Source: Phenylobacterium sp. (GTDB lineage Bacteria > Pseudomonadota > Alphaproteobacteria > Caulobacterales > Caulobacteraceae). From it: DNA of 41,038 bases. Positions 27,241 to 34,710 of this stretch are shown piece by piece. The notes below the pieces were generated by a model that saw only the letters and a list, made by a program, of their open reading frames with translations, searched no databases and had not been told where the DNA came from. The stretch is from the NCBI GenBank assembly GCA_020402745.1, contig JADBYZ010000016.1:1-41038 (forward strand). The letters run 5' to 3'. Numbering within the stretch: the stretch's first letter is position 1; each line of letters begins with the position of its first letter. Position numbers and translations under genes: made by a program.

Positions 27241-27525
27241 CCCCCTCCCGGGGCCCCTGGGACTCTCAATGGCTCCCCCAAGGGGGAGCTGTCAGCGAAG
27301 CTGACTGAGGGGGTCAACGGCCCCTCCGAAGACCCCCTCCGACGCGCTTGCGCGCGCCACCTCCCCCTAGGGGGATGAATTAGGAAGCCATTGCTCCCCA
27401 TCAGGGGGAGCTCCGACCGAAGGTCGGTGAGGGGGTGCAACGGCCCCTCAGCAGACCCCCTCCGTCCCGGGGCTTTCGCCCCGGTCCACCTCCCCCTGGG
27501 GGGAGGAATTAAGGACGCGCTCCGC
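27241..27525. repeat. Palindromic intergenic repeat cluster (three units)
   Basis: Between tRNA-Thr and the DUF2239 gene lie three modules of the intergenic family. The first has CTCCCCCAAGGGGGAG plus a variant second hairpin (CAGCGAAGCTG in place of CCGACCGAAGGTCGG). The second is the standard form at about 27389-27435, with CATC replacing the central CAAG. Linkers carry CCTCCGACGCGC and CCTCCGTCCCGGGG modules. No gene is seen in 27236-27589. Confidence 0.8.
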
Positions 27526-27589
27526 TCTCCTGTTATTATTATATCCGGGTAATATTGACGCCCCACCCGGCGCAGCCTATCCCCCCGCC

Positions 27590-28123
27590 ATGACCCAAGA
27601 GACCTTCACCGCCTTCCACCACGGCCGCCGCATCGCCTCGGGCGAGCCTGCGAACGTTCTCGCCGCCGCGTGGGCCGCCCTGACGGGCGACTCCGTCGAG
27701 CCCCTGATCTTCAGCGACCGGACGGGCGCCGCCCAGCCCCTCGCGTCTCCGGCCAAGGCTGGCCGAGGCCGGCCCCGCCTGGGGGTCTCGGCCCGGGAGG
27801 TCACCCTCCTGCCCCGCCATTGGGAGTGGCTGTCCGCCCAGCCCGGCGGCGCCTCCGCCGCCCTGCGCCGCCTGGTCGAGGCCGCCGCCCGCGCGCCGGA
27901 AAGCCCCGAAGCCGCCCGCCGCCGCGCCGCCGACGCCGCCTGCGCCGTCCTGTCGGCCCTGGCCGGAGACGCCCCCGGCGCCGAAGCCGCCGTCCGCGCC
28001 CTCTACGCCGGCGACGGGGCGACCTTCACGGACCAGACCGCCGCCTGGCCCGACGACATCCGCGACTACCTCGCCCGCCTCGCCGCCCCGGCCTTCAGCG
28101 CCCCTTCCGCCCCGCCCGCCTGA
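27590..28123 (+). CDS. DUF2239 family protein
   Basis: A 177-residue protein of the DUF2239 family. The segment RPRLGVSAREVTLLPRHWEW and then AQPGGASAALRRLVEAA are the family signature. Function is unknown, and a chromosomal (non-phage) role is assumed. Its last 29 bp overlap the end of the convergent Rz1-like gene, so this is the left border of the virion/lysis module. Confidence 0.85.
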   Translation: MTQETFTAFHHGRRIASGEPANVLAAAWAALTGDSVEPLIFSDRTGAAQPLASPAKAGRGRPRLGVSAREVTLLPRHWEWLSAQPGGASAALRRLVEAAARAPESPEAARRRAADAACAVLSALAGDAPGAEAAVRALYAGDGATFTDQTAAWPDDIRDYLARLAAPAFSAPSAPPA

Positions 28124-28400
28124 GCGCCTCCGCCTCCAGGGCGTGCTCGGCCTTCAGGGTCTCCAGGGCCAGTCTGCGGGCGGCGTCGCAGGCGGCGATC
28201 TGGACGCCTCTGCGGACATAGCCCTCATCAAGATCAGCCCGCGTCGCGTTCGGCGGCAGGACGTAGACCTCGCATGGCGCCTCCGCCGCCGGCGGGGGCG
28301 TCAGCTGCGGCAGGGCCACAGGCGAGGCCGGGAGCCGCGTCGCACAGCCCCCGGTCAGCCCGGCGAAGCTCACGAAGGCGGTCAGGATCCAGCGGCGCAT
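28095..28400 (-). CDS. Rz1-like outer-membrane spanin (lipoprotein)
   Basis: A 101-residue lipoprotein with a signal ending in the lipobox LTGGC, followed by a proline-rich segment (LPASPVALPQLTPPP), as in phage Rz1 proteins. It starts inside the Rz-like gene in another frame, with its own ribosome site (GGAGG, 7 bases), and continues beyond it: the overlapping spanin arrangement. In phage lysis the o-spanin joins the i-spanin across the periplasm to disrupt the outer membrane. It is the last gene of the phage module and its end overlaps DUF2239. Confidence 0.75.
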   Translation of the reverse strand: MRRWILTAFVSFAGLTGGCATRLPASPVALPQLTPPPAAEAPCEVYVLPPNATRADLDEGYVRRGVQIAACDAARRLALETLKAEHALEAEALRRAGRKGR

Positions 28401-28692
28401 GGGCGTCCTCCAGTCGGTTGAGGGCGTCGATCCGCGCCCGGGTCTCGGTTTCCAGCCGTGCGGAGGCGCGGGCGGCGGCCTCGGCCCGGACCAGCTGGCC
28501 CCGCGCCCCCTCCGCCTCCAGGGCCGAGCGGGCCGCCTCGGCGCGCAGGGCGGCGGCCTCGGCCTGCAGGGGCGCGGCCCCGGCCCTTCGCCCCGCCTCC
28601 CAAAGCCGCGCGGCCGCGAGGGCTAGCACCAGGGCCGCCCCCAGGCCCAGGGCCAGCCTCAGCCCGTTCGTCCATGCGAAAGCCGGCCCCAT
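28234..28692 (-). CDS. Rz-like inner-membrane spanin
   Basis: A 152-residue protein with one N-terminal membrane helix (LRLALGLGAALVLALAAARLW) followed by a long Ala/Glu/Arg-rich coiled coil, the topology of i-spanins. The start at 28692 overlaps the stop of the preceding membrane protein (TGATG) and has GGAGG 9 bases upstream. The Rz1-like lipoprotein gene begins inside it in another frame. The assignment rests on topology and gene overlap, not on sequence identity. Confidence 0.72.
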   Translation of the reverse strand: MGPAFAWTNGLRLALGLGAALVLALAAARLWEAGRRAGAAPLQAEAAALRAEAARSALEAEGARGQLVRAEAAARASARLETETRARIDALNRLEDAHAPLDPDRLRELRRADRGLCDAAPGLACGPAAADAPAGGGGAMRGLRPAAERDAG

Positions 28693-28961
28693 CACGACCC
28701 GTCCTCCCCGGCCTTCGCCTCACCCCTTGCGGCTCCGGCGATCCGCGCCCAGTCCGTCACCGTCGCTCCGGCCAGGTACAGGGTCGCCAGCACCACATTG
28801 GCCGCCACCAGGGCCAGGCCCAGGGCGGCCAGGCCCTGCGGGTCCTTCACCTTCGCAATCACCGCCGCCAGCAGGCCGGCGTTGGCCAGGCTGGCCAGGT
28901 AGGTGAAGATCCGCCTCCAGAGCCATGTGATCTCCACCGGCGGCCGCGCACCTTCGCTCAT
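28692..28961 (-). CDS. Small two-helix membrane protein, holin candidate
   Basis: An 89-residue protein with two predicted membrane helices (IFTYLASLANAGLLAAVIAKV and LAALGLALVAANVVLATLYLA) and charged ends. Its position directly before the spanins, size and topology fit a class II holin. A ribosome site GGAGGG is 6 bases upstream, and the start overlaps the preceding stop (ATGA). No endolysin accompanies it in the window, so the holin role is inferred. Confidence 0.6.
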   Translation of the reverse strand: MSEGARPPVEITWLWRRIFTYLASLANAGLLAAVIAKVKDPQGLAALGLALVAANVVLATLYLAGATVTDWARIAGAARGEAKAGEDGS

Positions 28962-29302
28962 CGCCCGCCCTCCCGCGCGACCAGCCCCGCGCCAAAGGCC
29001 GCCAGGGCCGCCGCCAGCCAGGGCGCGTGCCGCCCCAGCCAGGTCCAGAAGGCCGCCGCCCCGGCCACCCGGTCGCGCTGGGCCTCCAGGGCGTCGATCC
29101 GCGCCAGGGCCGACTTCAGCTCGCGCCGCACGGCCTCCACCAGCACGCCGGCCTCCTGCGCCTCCAGCCGGGCCAGCCGCTCGCGCACGTCGTCCACCTT
29201 GGCGCCCAGCCCCTCCAGCCGCCGGGTCTGGGCCGCCAGGTTGTCGCTGATCTGCCTCAGGGCGAACAGTTGGGCCTCGCCCAGGCCTCCCGCCTCCGCC
29301 AT
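28958..29302 (-). CDS. Phage coiled-coil protein with C-terminal membrane helix
   Basis: A 114-residue protein: a coiled-coil region (about residues 15-85; RRLEGLGAKVDDVRERLARL) followed by one C-terminal membrane helix (WLAAALAAFGAGLVA). Such tail-anchored coiled-coil proteins occur in phage lysis cassettes. It could be a second holin-like or holin-regulating protein. It starts one base after the ejection-type protein's stop and overlaps the holin candidate. Confidence 0.6.
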   Translation of the reverse strand: MAEAGGLGEAQLFALRQISDNLAAQTRRLEGLGAKVDDVRERLARLEAQEAGVLVEAVRRELKSALARIDALEAQRDRVAGAAAFWTWLGRHAPWLAAALAAFGAGLVAREGGR

Positions 29303-29303
29303 G

Positions 29304-30371
29304 TCAGCGCGCCCCGCCGGGGAACAGCCGCGACAGGGGCGAGCCGGTCAGGCTGTTCACCAGGGAGGCGATCTCCCCCAGGCTCGCCCCGCTGGTGGTC
29401 TCGGTCCCGTTCCTCTGGCCCTGGCTGTCCGTTACGCTGCCCTGGAACAGGCCCAGGGGAAGCCCTGAGAACATCTCGATCCGCCGGGCCAGGGCCTGCT
29501 CGGGCGCCGACAGCCGCGCCTGCTCCACCGCCCGCGCCTGCGCCCCGATCCGCGCCTGACTCTCCGCATCCGCCCGGCGCGAGGCCGCCTCGTCCAGGCC
29601 CAGGCGCTGGCGGGCCAGCTCGCCCTCCTGCCCCAGCTGGGCCCGGGCCAGGGCGTCCTGCATCCGCGTCGCGTCCTGCGCCTGCGACAGGCGGGCCCGC
29701 TCCAGGTCCCGGGCCTGGGCCAGCTGGGCCGCCGCCGTCGAGGCCTGCTGGCGCCGGTCCGCATCCCCCGCAGACAGGCTCGCGCCTTGCGCGAACATCT
29801 GGTCCAGCAGCCCCGCCAGACGGCTGTTGCGGCCCCGCGCCAGCTCGCCCTCGGTCAGGGACCGGGTCAGAGCCGCCCCCGAGCCGCCAAAGGCGCCCTG
29901 CCCCGCCAGCTCCAGGTCCTGGGCCGCGCGCCTTCGTCCCGCCTCGGCGTCATAGTCGCCCATGGCTGCGGCCAGCACCTGGTCGCGGAAGGGGGTCATA
30001 TAGGCCGACAGGTTGTCCAGCACGCTGGCCGCCTGCGGAACCTCGCCCCGCCCCTCCAGCCGCGCGCCGGACAGCTCGGGCGCCGTCGCCACCGGGGCCG
30101 GACCGGTCGCCGGCGTCGGTCGGCCCCAGTTGGCCCAGTCCGTCCCGCCGCTTCCCCAGCCGCCGCCGACGCCCAGGCCGGCCGCCCCCTCCGAGGCCCG
30201 GCGCTCCAGGTCTGAAAGCGGCGCCACCGAGGCCGCCGGATCCCGCCGCCCCAGGTCCGTCAGGGCGTCGTTCAGCCCCTTCGCCTGGTCGTCCACCCAG
30301 TCCGGCCGGGTCGGCGTCATCACCGTCCGGCTCGTTTCGGTGGAGCTCGTCTTGGTCTTCTTCTTTCCCAT
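29304..30371 (-). CDS. Phage virion protein, probably DNA-ejection/internal type
   Basis: A 355-residue protein with a basic N-terminus, a Gly/Ser-rich middle and a long Ala/Gln/Arg helical region (about 130-300) full of coiled-coil heptads (QLAQARDLERARLSQAQDA). The segment GQGAFGGSGAALTRS followed by LARGRNSRLAGLL resembles podoviral internal proteins that are injected with the DNA. The start ATG 30371 overlaps the previous stop (TGATG) and has GGAG upstream. No enzymatic motif is seen. Confidence 0.55.
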   Translation of the reverse strand: MGKKKTKTSSTETSRTVMTPTRPDWVDDQAKGLNDALTDLGRRDPAASVAPLSDLERRASEGAAGLGVGGGWGSGGTDWANWGRPTPATGPAPVATAPELSGARLEGRGEVPQAASVLDNLSAYMTPFRDQVLAAAMGDYDAEAGRRRAAQDLELAGQGAFGGSGAALTRSLTEGELARGRNSRLAGLLDQMFAQGASLSAGDADRRQQASTAAAQLAQARDLERARLSQAQDATRMQDALARAQLGQEGELARQRLGLDEAASRRADAESQARIGAQARAVEQARLSAPEQALARRIEMFSGLPLGLFQGSVTDSQGQRNGTETTSGASLGEIASLVNSLTGSPLSRLFPGGAR

Positions 30372-30736
30372 CACAGTCTCCGTTCAATCTCGTGTCCCGC
30401 CCGCCGGTAGCCAAAGGGCGCCAGCACCCGGGCCCAGCCCTTCCGTCCGTCCAGGGTGATCCGCCGGCAGCCCGCCCCCCGGGCCCAGGCCTCCAGGCCC
30501 GGCCTCAGGGCCAGCACGGCCGAAAGCCGCCCCGCCGCCAGCCAGACGTGCAGGCAGGGCCCGTCAGGCTCGGCCGCCAGCTCGGTGGCCAGCACGGCGC
30601 CTTCGCCCATCCAGATCCGCGCCCGCCCGCACCTCAGCGCCTCGGCCAGGTCCGCCGGTCCGGCGTCCGCCGCCAGGGCCTCCAGCGCCAGGGCCAGCGC
30701 CTCCCGGTCGCCCTCGCTCAGCGGCGCCTCACTCAT
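30371..30736 (-). CDS. GNAT-like phage virion protein
   Basis: A 121-residue protein whose C-terminal half, WARGAGCRRITLDGRKGW followed by RVLAPFGYRR, has the beta-strand/helix pattern of the acetyltransferase-like proteins found in podovirus virion operons (T7 gp13 neighbourhood). No clear acetyl-CoA P-loop (Q/RxxGxG/A) is seen, so it is probably structural. Both ends overlap its neighbours (ATGA and TGATG), showing tight translational coupling. Confidence 0.55.
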   Translation of the reverse strand: MSEAPLSEGDREALALALEALAADAGPADLAEALRCGRARIWMGEGAVLATELAAEPDGPCLHVWLAAGRLSAVLALRPGLEAWARGAGCRRITLDGRKGWARVLAPFGYRRAGHEIERRL

Positions 30737-32241
30737 CGGCCCCCCGCCGGCGCCAGGTCAAAGACCAGCTTCCCGATCCGTCCCGCCGTGGGCGAGGCGT
30801 CGCCGCTCAACCGCACCCGGAACAGCCGCCCCGACAGCCTCAGGTCCGCCCGCGCCTGTCCCGGCGCCAGGGCGGCCGGCGGCGCGCGCCGCTCAGGCCC
30901 CTGCGGCGTGCGCCGGGCCGAGATCTCCAGCACCACCGGCCCCTGCTGCCCGGCCAGGTCCGGCCAGACCCCGCGCACCAGGGCCGTGCGGTCCTCGTCC
31001 AGCACCTGGTCGGCGCTCTCCAGGAACCAGGCGAAGGGCGCCCCGTCCGCGCTCGCCCCCCGCTCGCACCAGAACATCGAGCCGTCCGGCGCCGTCGCCA
31101 CGGGATGCTCAGCAGGCCCGGCGTCGATCATGGCGGTGCGCGGGGTCGCCCCCCGGCTCCAGGCCCCGTCCGCCAGGGACAGCACCAGGCACCGGCTGTT
31201 CTCGGCCCCCTCGCGCCGGTCGGGATAGTCGAACCGCACCTCGGAAAAGGCCGACAGGGTCGAGGCGAACACCTTGTCCCCCTGCCCCGCCGCCAGGTTC
31301 TCGGCCAGGTCCGGTCTTAAGGGACAACTCAGCGACTCCGGCGCCCCGCCCAGGGCATAGCGCCAGACCTGCAGGTCCGGCCCCAGCCAGAAGGCCGTCT
31401 GCCCGCTCACCGTCGCCGCATTGGGGCCGATCAGGCCGCAGGCCTGCCCCACCCGGTCGAACCGCCAGGGCTGGCCCGGACTGCCGGTGAATACCCCCAG
31501 GAACAGGGCGTGGGTCGTCCAGACCAGCAGGTGCGACCCCAGGGTCCGCCCGCCCACGATCCGACCGCCGCCGGGCAGCACATATTCCCGCGCCGTGGTG
31601 TCCGGCGCCGTGGTCCACTGGTCCAGCCGCCGCACCCCGCCGTGCCGGATGCACAGGGGGTTGAAGACGCCCGAGGTCTCCTCATTGCAGCCCAGGGCGA
31701 AGACCTGGTCCGTGGCCGAGACCAGCATGGCGCTCATCCGCGCCGGAGCTCCCGCCAGGGCCCGGGCCCGTCCGCCGCTCGCCGGCGACCATTGATAGAG
31801 CGTGCCGTCCCTCGGCGCGGCCAGCAGGGTTTCGCCCCAGGCCGCCAGCGACCAGGTGCGCGGCGCCAGCTCCCCGTCCGAGGGCTCCGACCAGGCCCCG
31901 GCGCCCCAGGCGCCCGTGCCATAGCCCCGCCCGCCTGAACCGTCCGCCGCCCCGGGCGCCAGGCCCTGCGGCGTGGCATCCGCCAGCTCCCCGCCGCGCC
32001 AGACCTCCAGCCGCGACGGCCCGCCAAAGGCCAGCATCAGCCCCCCCGACAGGTCGCTCCAGCCCAAAAGGCCCCGGCACGGCCCGTCCAGCCGCCCGGG
32101 ATGCAGCCGCTCCCAGCCCCCGATCACCTGGGGCCGCCCCCGCCAGAACCGGATGTTGGACCCGTCGGCCCAGCGCCCCGCCGCCGCAAACGAAGTGTCA
32201 TCCGCCGCCAGCCCGGGCGGCGGGTCGAGTGTGAAACGCAT
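30733..32241 (-). CDS. Phage tail/stopper protein, P22 gp10-like beta-propeller type
   Basis: A 502-residue beta-rich virion protein. The N-terminus GRWADGSNIRFWRGRPQVIG matches the start of podoviral DNA-stabilisation/tail-hub proteins (P22 gp10 type, GD-x-IRF-x-x-G-x-P-x-x-IGGW). The rest is made of repeated beta-strand units with tryptophans. It would close the portal channel after packaging. The first ~125 bp of this gene, plus its leader, are duplicated at 33823-33965. A ribosome site GGGAG lies 9 bases upstream. Confidence 0.72.
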   Translation of the reverse strand: MRFTLDPPPGLAADDTSFAAAGRWADGSNIRFWRGRPQVIGGWERLHPGRLDGPCRGLLGWSDLSGGLMLAFGGPSRLEVWRGGELADATPQGLAPGAADGSGGRGYGTGAWGAGAWSEPSDGELAPRTWSLAAWGETLLAAPRDGTLYQWSPASGGRARALAGAPARMSAMLVSATDQVFALGCNEETSGVFNPLCIRHGGVRRLDQWTTAPDTTAREYVLPGGGRIVGGRTLGSHLLVWTTHALFLGVFTGSPGQPWRFDRVGQACGLIGPNAATVSGQTAFWLGPDLQVWRYALGGAPESLSCPLRPDLAENLAAGQGDKVFASTLSAFSEVRFDYPDRREGAENSRCLVLSLADGAWSRGATPRTAMIDAGPAEHPVATAPDGSMFWCERGASADGAPFAWFLESADQVLDEDRTALVRGVWPDLAGQQGPVVLEISARRTPQGPERRAPPAALAPGQARADLRLSGRLFRVRLSGDASPTAGRIGKLVFDLAPAGGR

Positions 32242-32257
32242 GATGAAGGCTCCCGCG
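32115..32257. repeat. Direct repeat copy 1 (5' end of gp10-like gene)
   Basis: This 143-bp segment covers the leader and first ~42 codons of the gp10-like gene. It is about 95% identical to 33823-33965 in the same orientation. The two copies flank the FkbM methyltransferase gene, 1708 bp apart. Confidence 0.92.
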
Positions 32258-32346
32258 AATGGGGGTGTCGCCGCCCAGCGGCGGCGAAGGGATCAAGAAA
32301 TCAGCTCAGGCCGGACGCCGGATCAGACGCCGGCATGGGACGGCGC

Positions 32347-33750
32347 TCAGGCGCGCCCCAGCGCCGACTCTCGGGGGACGAAGACAAAGTCGCTGTAGGC
32401 TTCGTTGCGGCTGTCTTCCCGAAGGATGTCGTAGCCATACGCCTCGAACAGCGCCAGGACCCGGCGCGTATTGAAGTTCAGCACCTCGATGGACACCGTC
32501 GGTCTCAGGCGGGCCAACACGTCCCGGGCGCCCTCCAGCACCCCCGGCTCACCGCCGTCCACGTCGATTTTCAGAAGGGCGCATTCCGGCAGGGCCAGGC
32601 TGTCCAGGGTCAGGCAGGGCGTCAGGGTGGCCCCGTGTTCGGTTCCCGGGGTCACGAACGAATAGTCATCCCTCACAAACTGGAACGGGATCTCCCCCAC
32701 ATAGGATGTCACCGCCTTGCCCAGGTGCGAAAGATCGACCTGGCCGCCCAGCCCGTTCATCTCGATCGTGTTCCGGAGATGATCGGCCATCCGGGGATTG
32801 CACTCGAAGGCGACCACCCGGCACCCTGCTTCGCCGGCGAAATAGACGGTGTGGTTGCCGAGGTTCGCCCCCACGTCCACCACGGTCTGCCCCGGCCGGA
32901 CCAGCGCCCGAAGGGCCTCCAGCGCCGGCTGCTCGTAGAAGCCGCCCGCCACCTGCGGCAGGGCGACTGAGAAATTCGTCGCCACGAAGGGGAATCGCCA
33001 GGTTCTCCCCCCCCCCCGGATTTCCACAGTCTCCCGGCCCTCCAGCAGACCTCTCGCCAGCGCGGCGGTGGAGGCGGGAACGGCGCTGATCTCCGCCAGG
33101 TAGCGCTGCACCCGGTCCCGGTCCACCATGGCGATGGCGGCCTGCAGCGCCGTCTTTCCCTGACGGCGCACCCCCGGGTGAATGGGCGCCTTGGCGTCGT
33201 AGTGGGCGACCACGGCGGCCATGTCGCCAGACGCGAACAGCTGGCTGGTCCTCTGGGTCTCAACGTCCTCGCCCATGGCGGTCAGCCGGTCCAGCAGGGC
33301 CAGGGCCCGGTCATGCTCAAAGCGGGCCTGAGCCATAAGCAGATCGACCTTGAGATCCGAGGCCTCCGCCAACGGAAACCCGGCGGTGCGCTCCAGGGCC
33401 TCGGCGGCCTCATCCACCCGATTGATCCGGATCAGGGCGATGGCGCCGTTGATGTGGTGCACCCGGTTCAGCTGACGCTCGCCGCGCACATCCCGATAGA
33501 TCCGGGCCGCCGTCTGGAAGTTCCCCTGGACGAGAAGCGCCCGAAAGAGTGTGTTGAGCGCCGAGCTCGAAAGCCGATTCTGCTCAAAAGCCCGATGCGC
33601 AAAGAACAACTCGTCCGCCGGCTGTCCCATCCGGCGAAAGACAATCGCAAGATCGTTCGAGGCGTCCGAGCCGCCCCGGTCCGAAAGCGGCCGCAGATGC
33701 GCGACCACATCGGCCCAGCGCTCTTCCTCGATAGCTTTGCGGATATCCAT
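32347..33750 (-). CDS. FkbM family methyltransferase with N-terminal TPR-like domain (phage cargo)
   Basis: A 467-residue protein. Residues about 1-250 are alpha-helical repeats of TPR type (WADVVAHLRPLSDRGG, then NDLAIVFRRMGQPADELFF). Residues about 285-455 are an FkbM SAM methyltransferase: motif I VVDVGANLGNHTVYF near 290, an acidic motif II end (VVAFECNP) and the FkbM signature LLKIDVDGGEPGVLEGA. FkbM enzymes usually O-methylate sugars or small molecules. The start at 33750 is favoured by GGAAG upstream; an in-frame TTG at 33786 has no ribosome site. It lies in the virion operon between two copies of the gp10-like 5' end, so it is an inserted gene. Role in surface-glycan change is inferred. 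Confidence 0.85.
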   Translation of the reverse strand: MDIRKAIEEERWADVVAHLRPLSDRGGSDASNDLAIVFRRMGQPADELFFAHRAFEQNRLSSSALNTLFRALLVQGNFQTAARIYRDVRGERQLNRVHHINGAIALIRINRVDEAAEALERTAGFPLAEASDLKVDLLMAQARFEHDRALALLDRLTAMGEDVETQRTSQLFASGDMAAVVAHYDAKAPIHPGVRRQGKTALQAAIAMVDRDRVQRYLAEISAVPASTAALARGLLEGRETVEIRGGGRTWRFPFVATNFSVALPQVAGGFYEQPALEALRALVRPGQTVVDVGANLGNHTVYFAGEAGCRVVAFECNPRMADHLRNTIEMNGLGGQVDLSHLGKAVTSYVGEIPFQFVRDDYSFVTPGTEHGATLTPCLTLDSLALPECALLKIDVDGGEPGVLEGARDVLARLRPTVSIEVLNFNTRRVLALFEAYGYDILREDSRNEAYSDFVFVPRESALGRA

Positions 33751-33796
33751 GGGGGCTTCCGTAGATGTTGAATCAGAATTGAGCAACGTTATGCAA

Positions 33797-33949
33797 TCAA
33801 AGCGGCAGGATACTGCTCTCTAAGCCCCCGATCACCTGGGGCCCGCCCCGCCAGAACCGGCTGTTGGACCCGTCGGCCCAGCGCCCCGCCGCCGCAAACC
33901 AAGTGTCATCCGCCGCCAGCCCGGGCGGCGGGTCGATTGTGAAACGCAT
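33797..33949 (-). pseudogene. Truncated copy of the gp10-like gene start
   Basis: From ATG 33949 the minus strand encodes about 42 residues nearly identical to the N-terminus of the gp10-like protein (AADDTWFAAAGRWADGSNSR, then GGPQVIGG), then eight unrelated residues and a stop. It is a fragment created by the duplication and could still be translated as a 50-residue peptide. Confidence 0.85.
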
Positions 33950-33965
33950 GGTGAAGGCTCCCGCG
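33823..33965. repeat. Direct repeat copy 2 (truncated gp10-like 5' end)
   Basis: The 143-bp partner of 32115-32257 with about seven mismatches. It lies directly upstream of the FkbM gene and downstream of the opposite-strand methyltransferase start region. Confidence 0.92.
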
Positions 33966-34047
33966 GGTTTGCGCCGTGAGGTGGGTCAAGCTATTCGGAA
34001 CGTCCGGGGCCCATCGAACGGGGGCGAATGGCTACTGAGGCACGCAA

Positions 34048-34710
34048 ATGACCGAACAGGCGCCCACCACTGAACCTCAGTATGAGTTCACCCGGGACTG
34101 GTTCAGTCAGAACGTCCCGGTTTGGCGTCAAATCATTAGTCGCGATAAGCCGACCAGAATCCTCGAGATCGGATCCTTCGAAGGTCGATCGACATGTTGG
34201 ATCATCGAGATGTGCACGGAGCACGCCCAATCAGGGATCGAGGTCTATTGCGTCGACACCTGGGAGGGTGGCATCGAACATCAAAAGGGCGGTCAAATCG
34301 AAACCCAGATGTCCGAGGTTGAGAGGCGTTTCGATCACAACGTTTCGGTCGCAAGGGGGAAGACGCCCCACCCTACGAACATCCACAAAATCAAGAAGTA
34401 CTCCAATCATGGCCTCCCCGACCTAATGGCGAGCGGGAAGTATGGGTTCTTTGACCTGATTTACATTGATGGCTCGCACCAGGCTCCGGACGTTCTGACC
34501 GATGCAGTCATGTCCTTTCAACTCCTTAGGGTTGGTGGGGTCATGATCTTCGATGACTACCTCTGGTCGATGGACAAGCCGGGGTTTCAGGACGTGCTCA
34601 AAATGCCGAAGCCAGCGATTGATGCCTTCATCAACATCTTCCAGCGGAAAATGTCCGTGTTCTTTGGTGCACCAATCGGGCAACTCTACACCCGGAAGAT
34701 CTCCGACTAG
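34048..34710 (+). CDS. Class I SAM methyltransferase (Methyltransf_24-like), foreign composition
   Basis: A 220-residue methyltransferase with motif I RILEIGSFEGRSTCW, an acidic motif II region (VYCVDTWEGG), and the strand/Asp segment LIYIDGSHQAPDVLTD with VGGVMIFDDYLWSMD, typical of Methyltransf_24. It is the only rightward gene inside the leftward virion operon. Its composition is unlike its surroundings: 34081-34140 has 30 G/C in 60 bases, against 42 of 60 in 38281-38340 of the coat gene. A ribosome site GAGG is 8 bases upstream. A 7-codon reading frame (34028) ends in the start codon (ATGA). Its stop shares CTAG with the stop of the convergent fibre gene. Likely a recently acquired cargo gene. 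Confidence 0.83.
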   Translation: MTEQAPTTEPQYEFTRDWFSQNVPVWRQIISRDKPTRILEIGSFEGRSTCWIIEMCTEHAQSGIEVYCVDTWEGGIEHQKGGQIETQMSEVERRFDHNVSVARGKTPHPTNIHKIKKYSNHGLPDLMASGKYGFFDLIYIDGSHQAPDVLTDAVMSFQLLRVGGVMIFDDYLWSMDKPGFQDVLKMPKPAIDAFINIFQRKMSVFFGAPIGQLYTRKISD

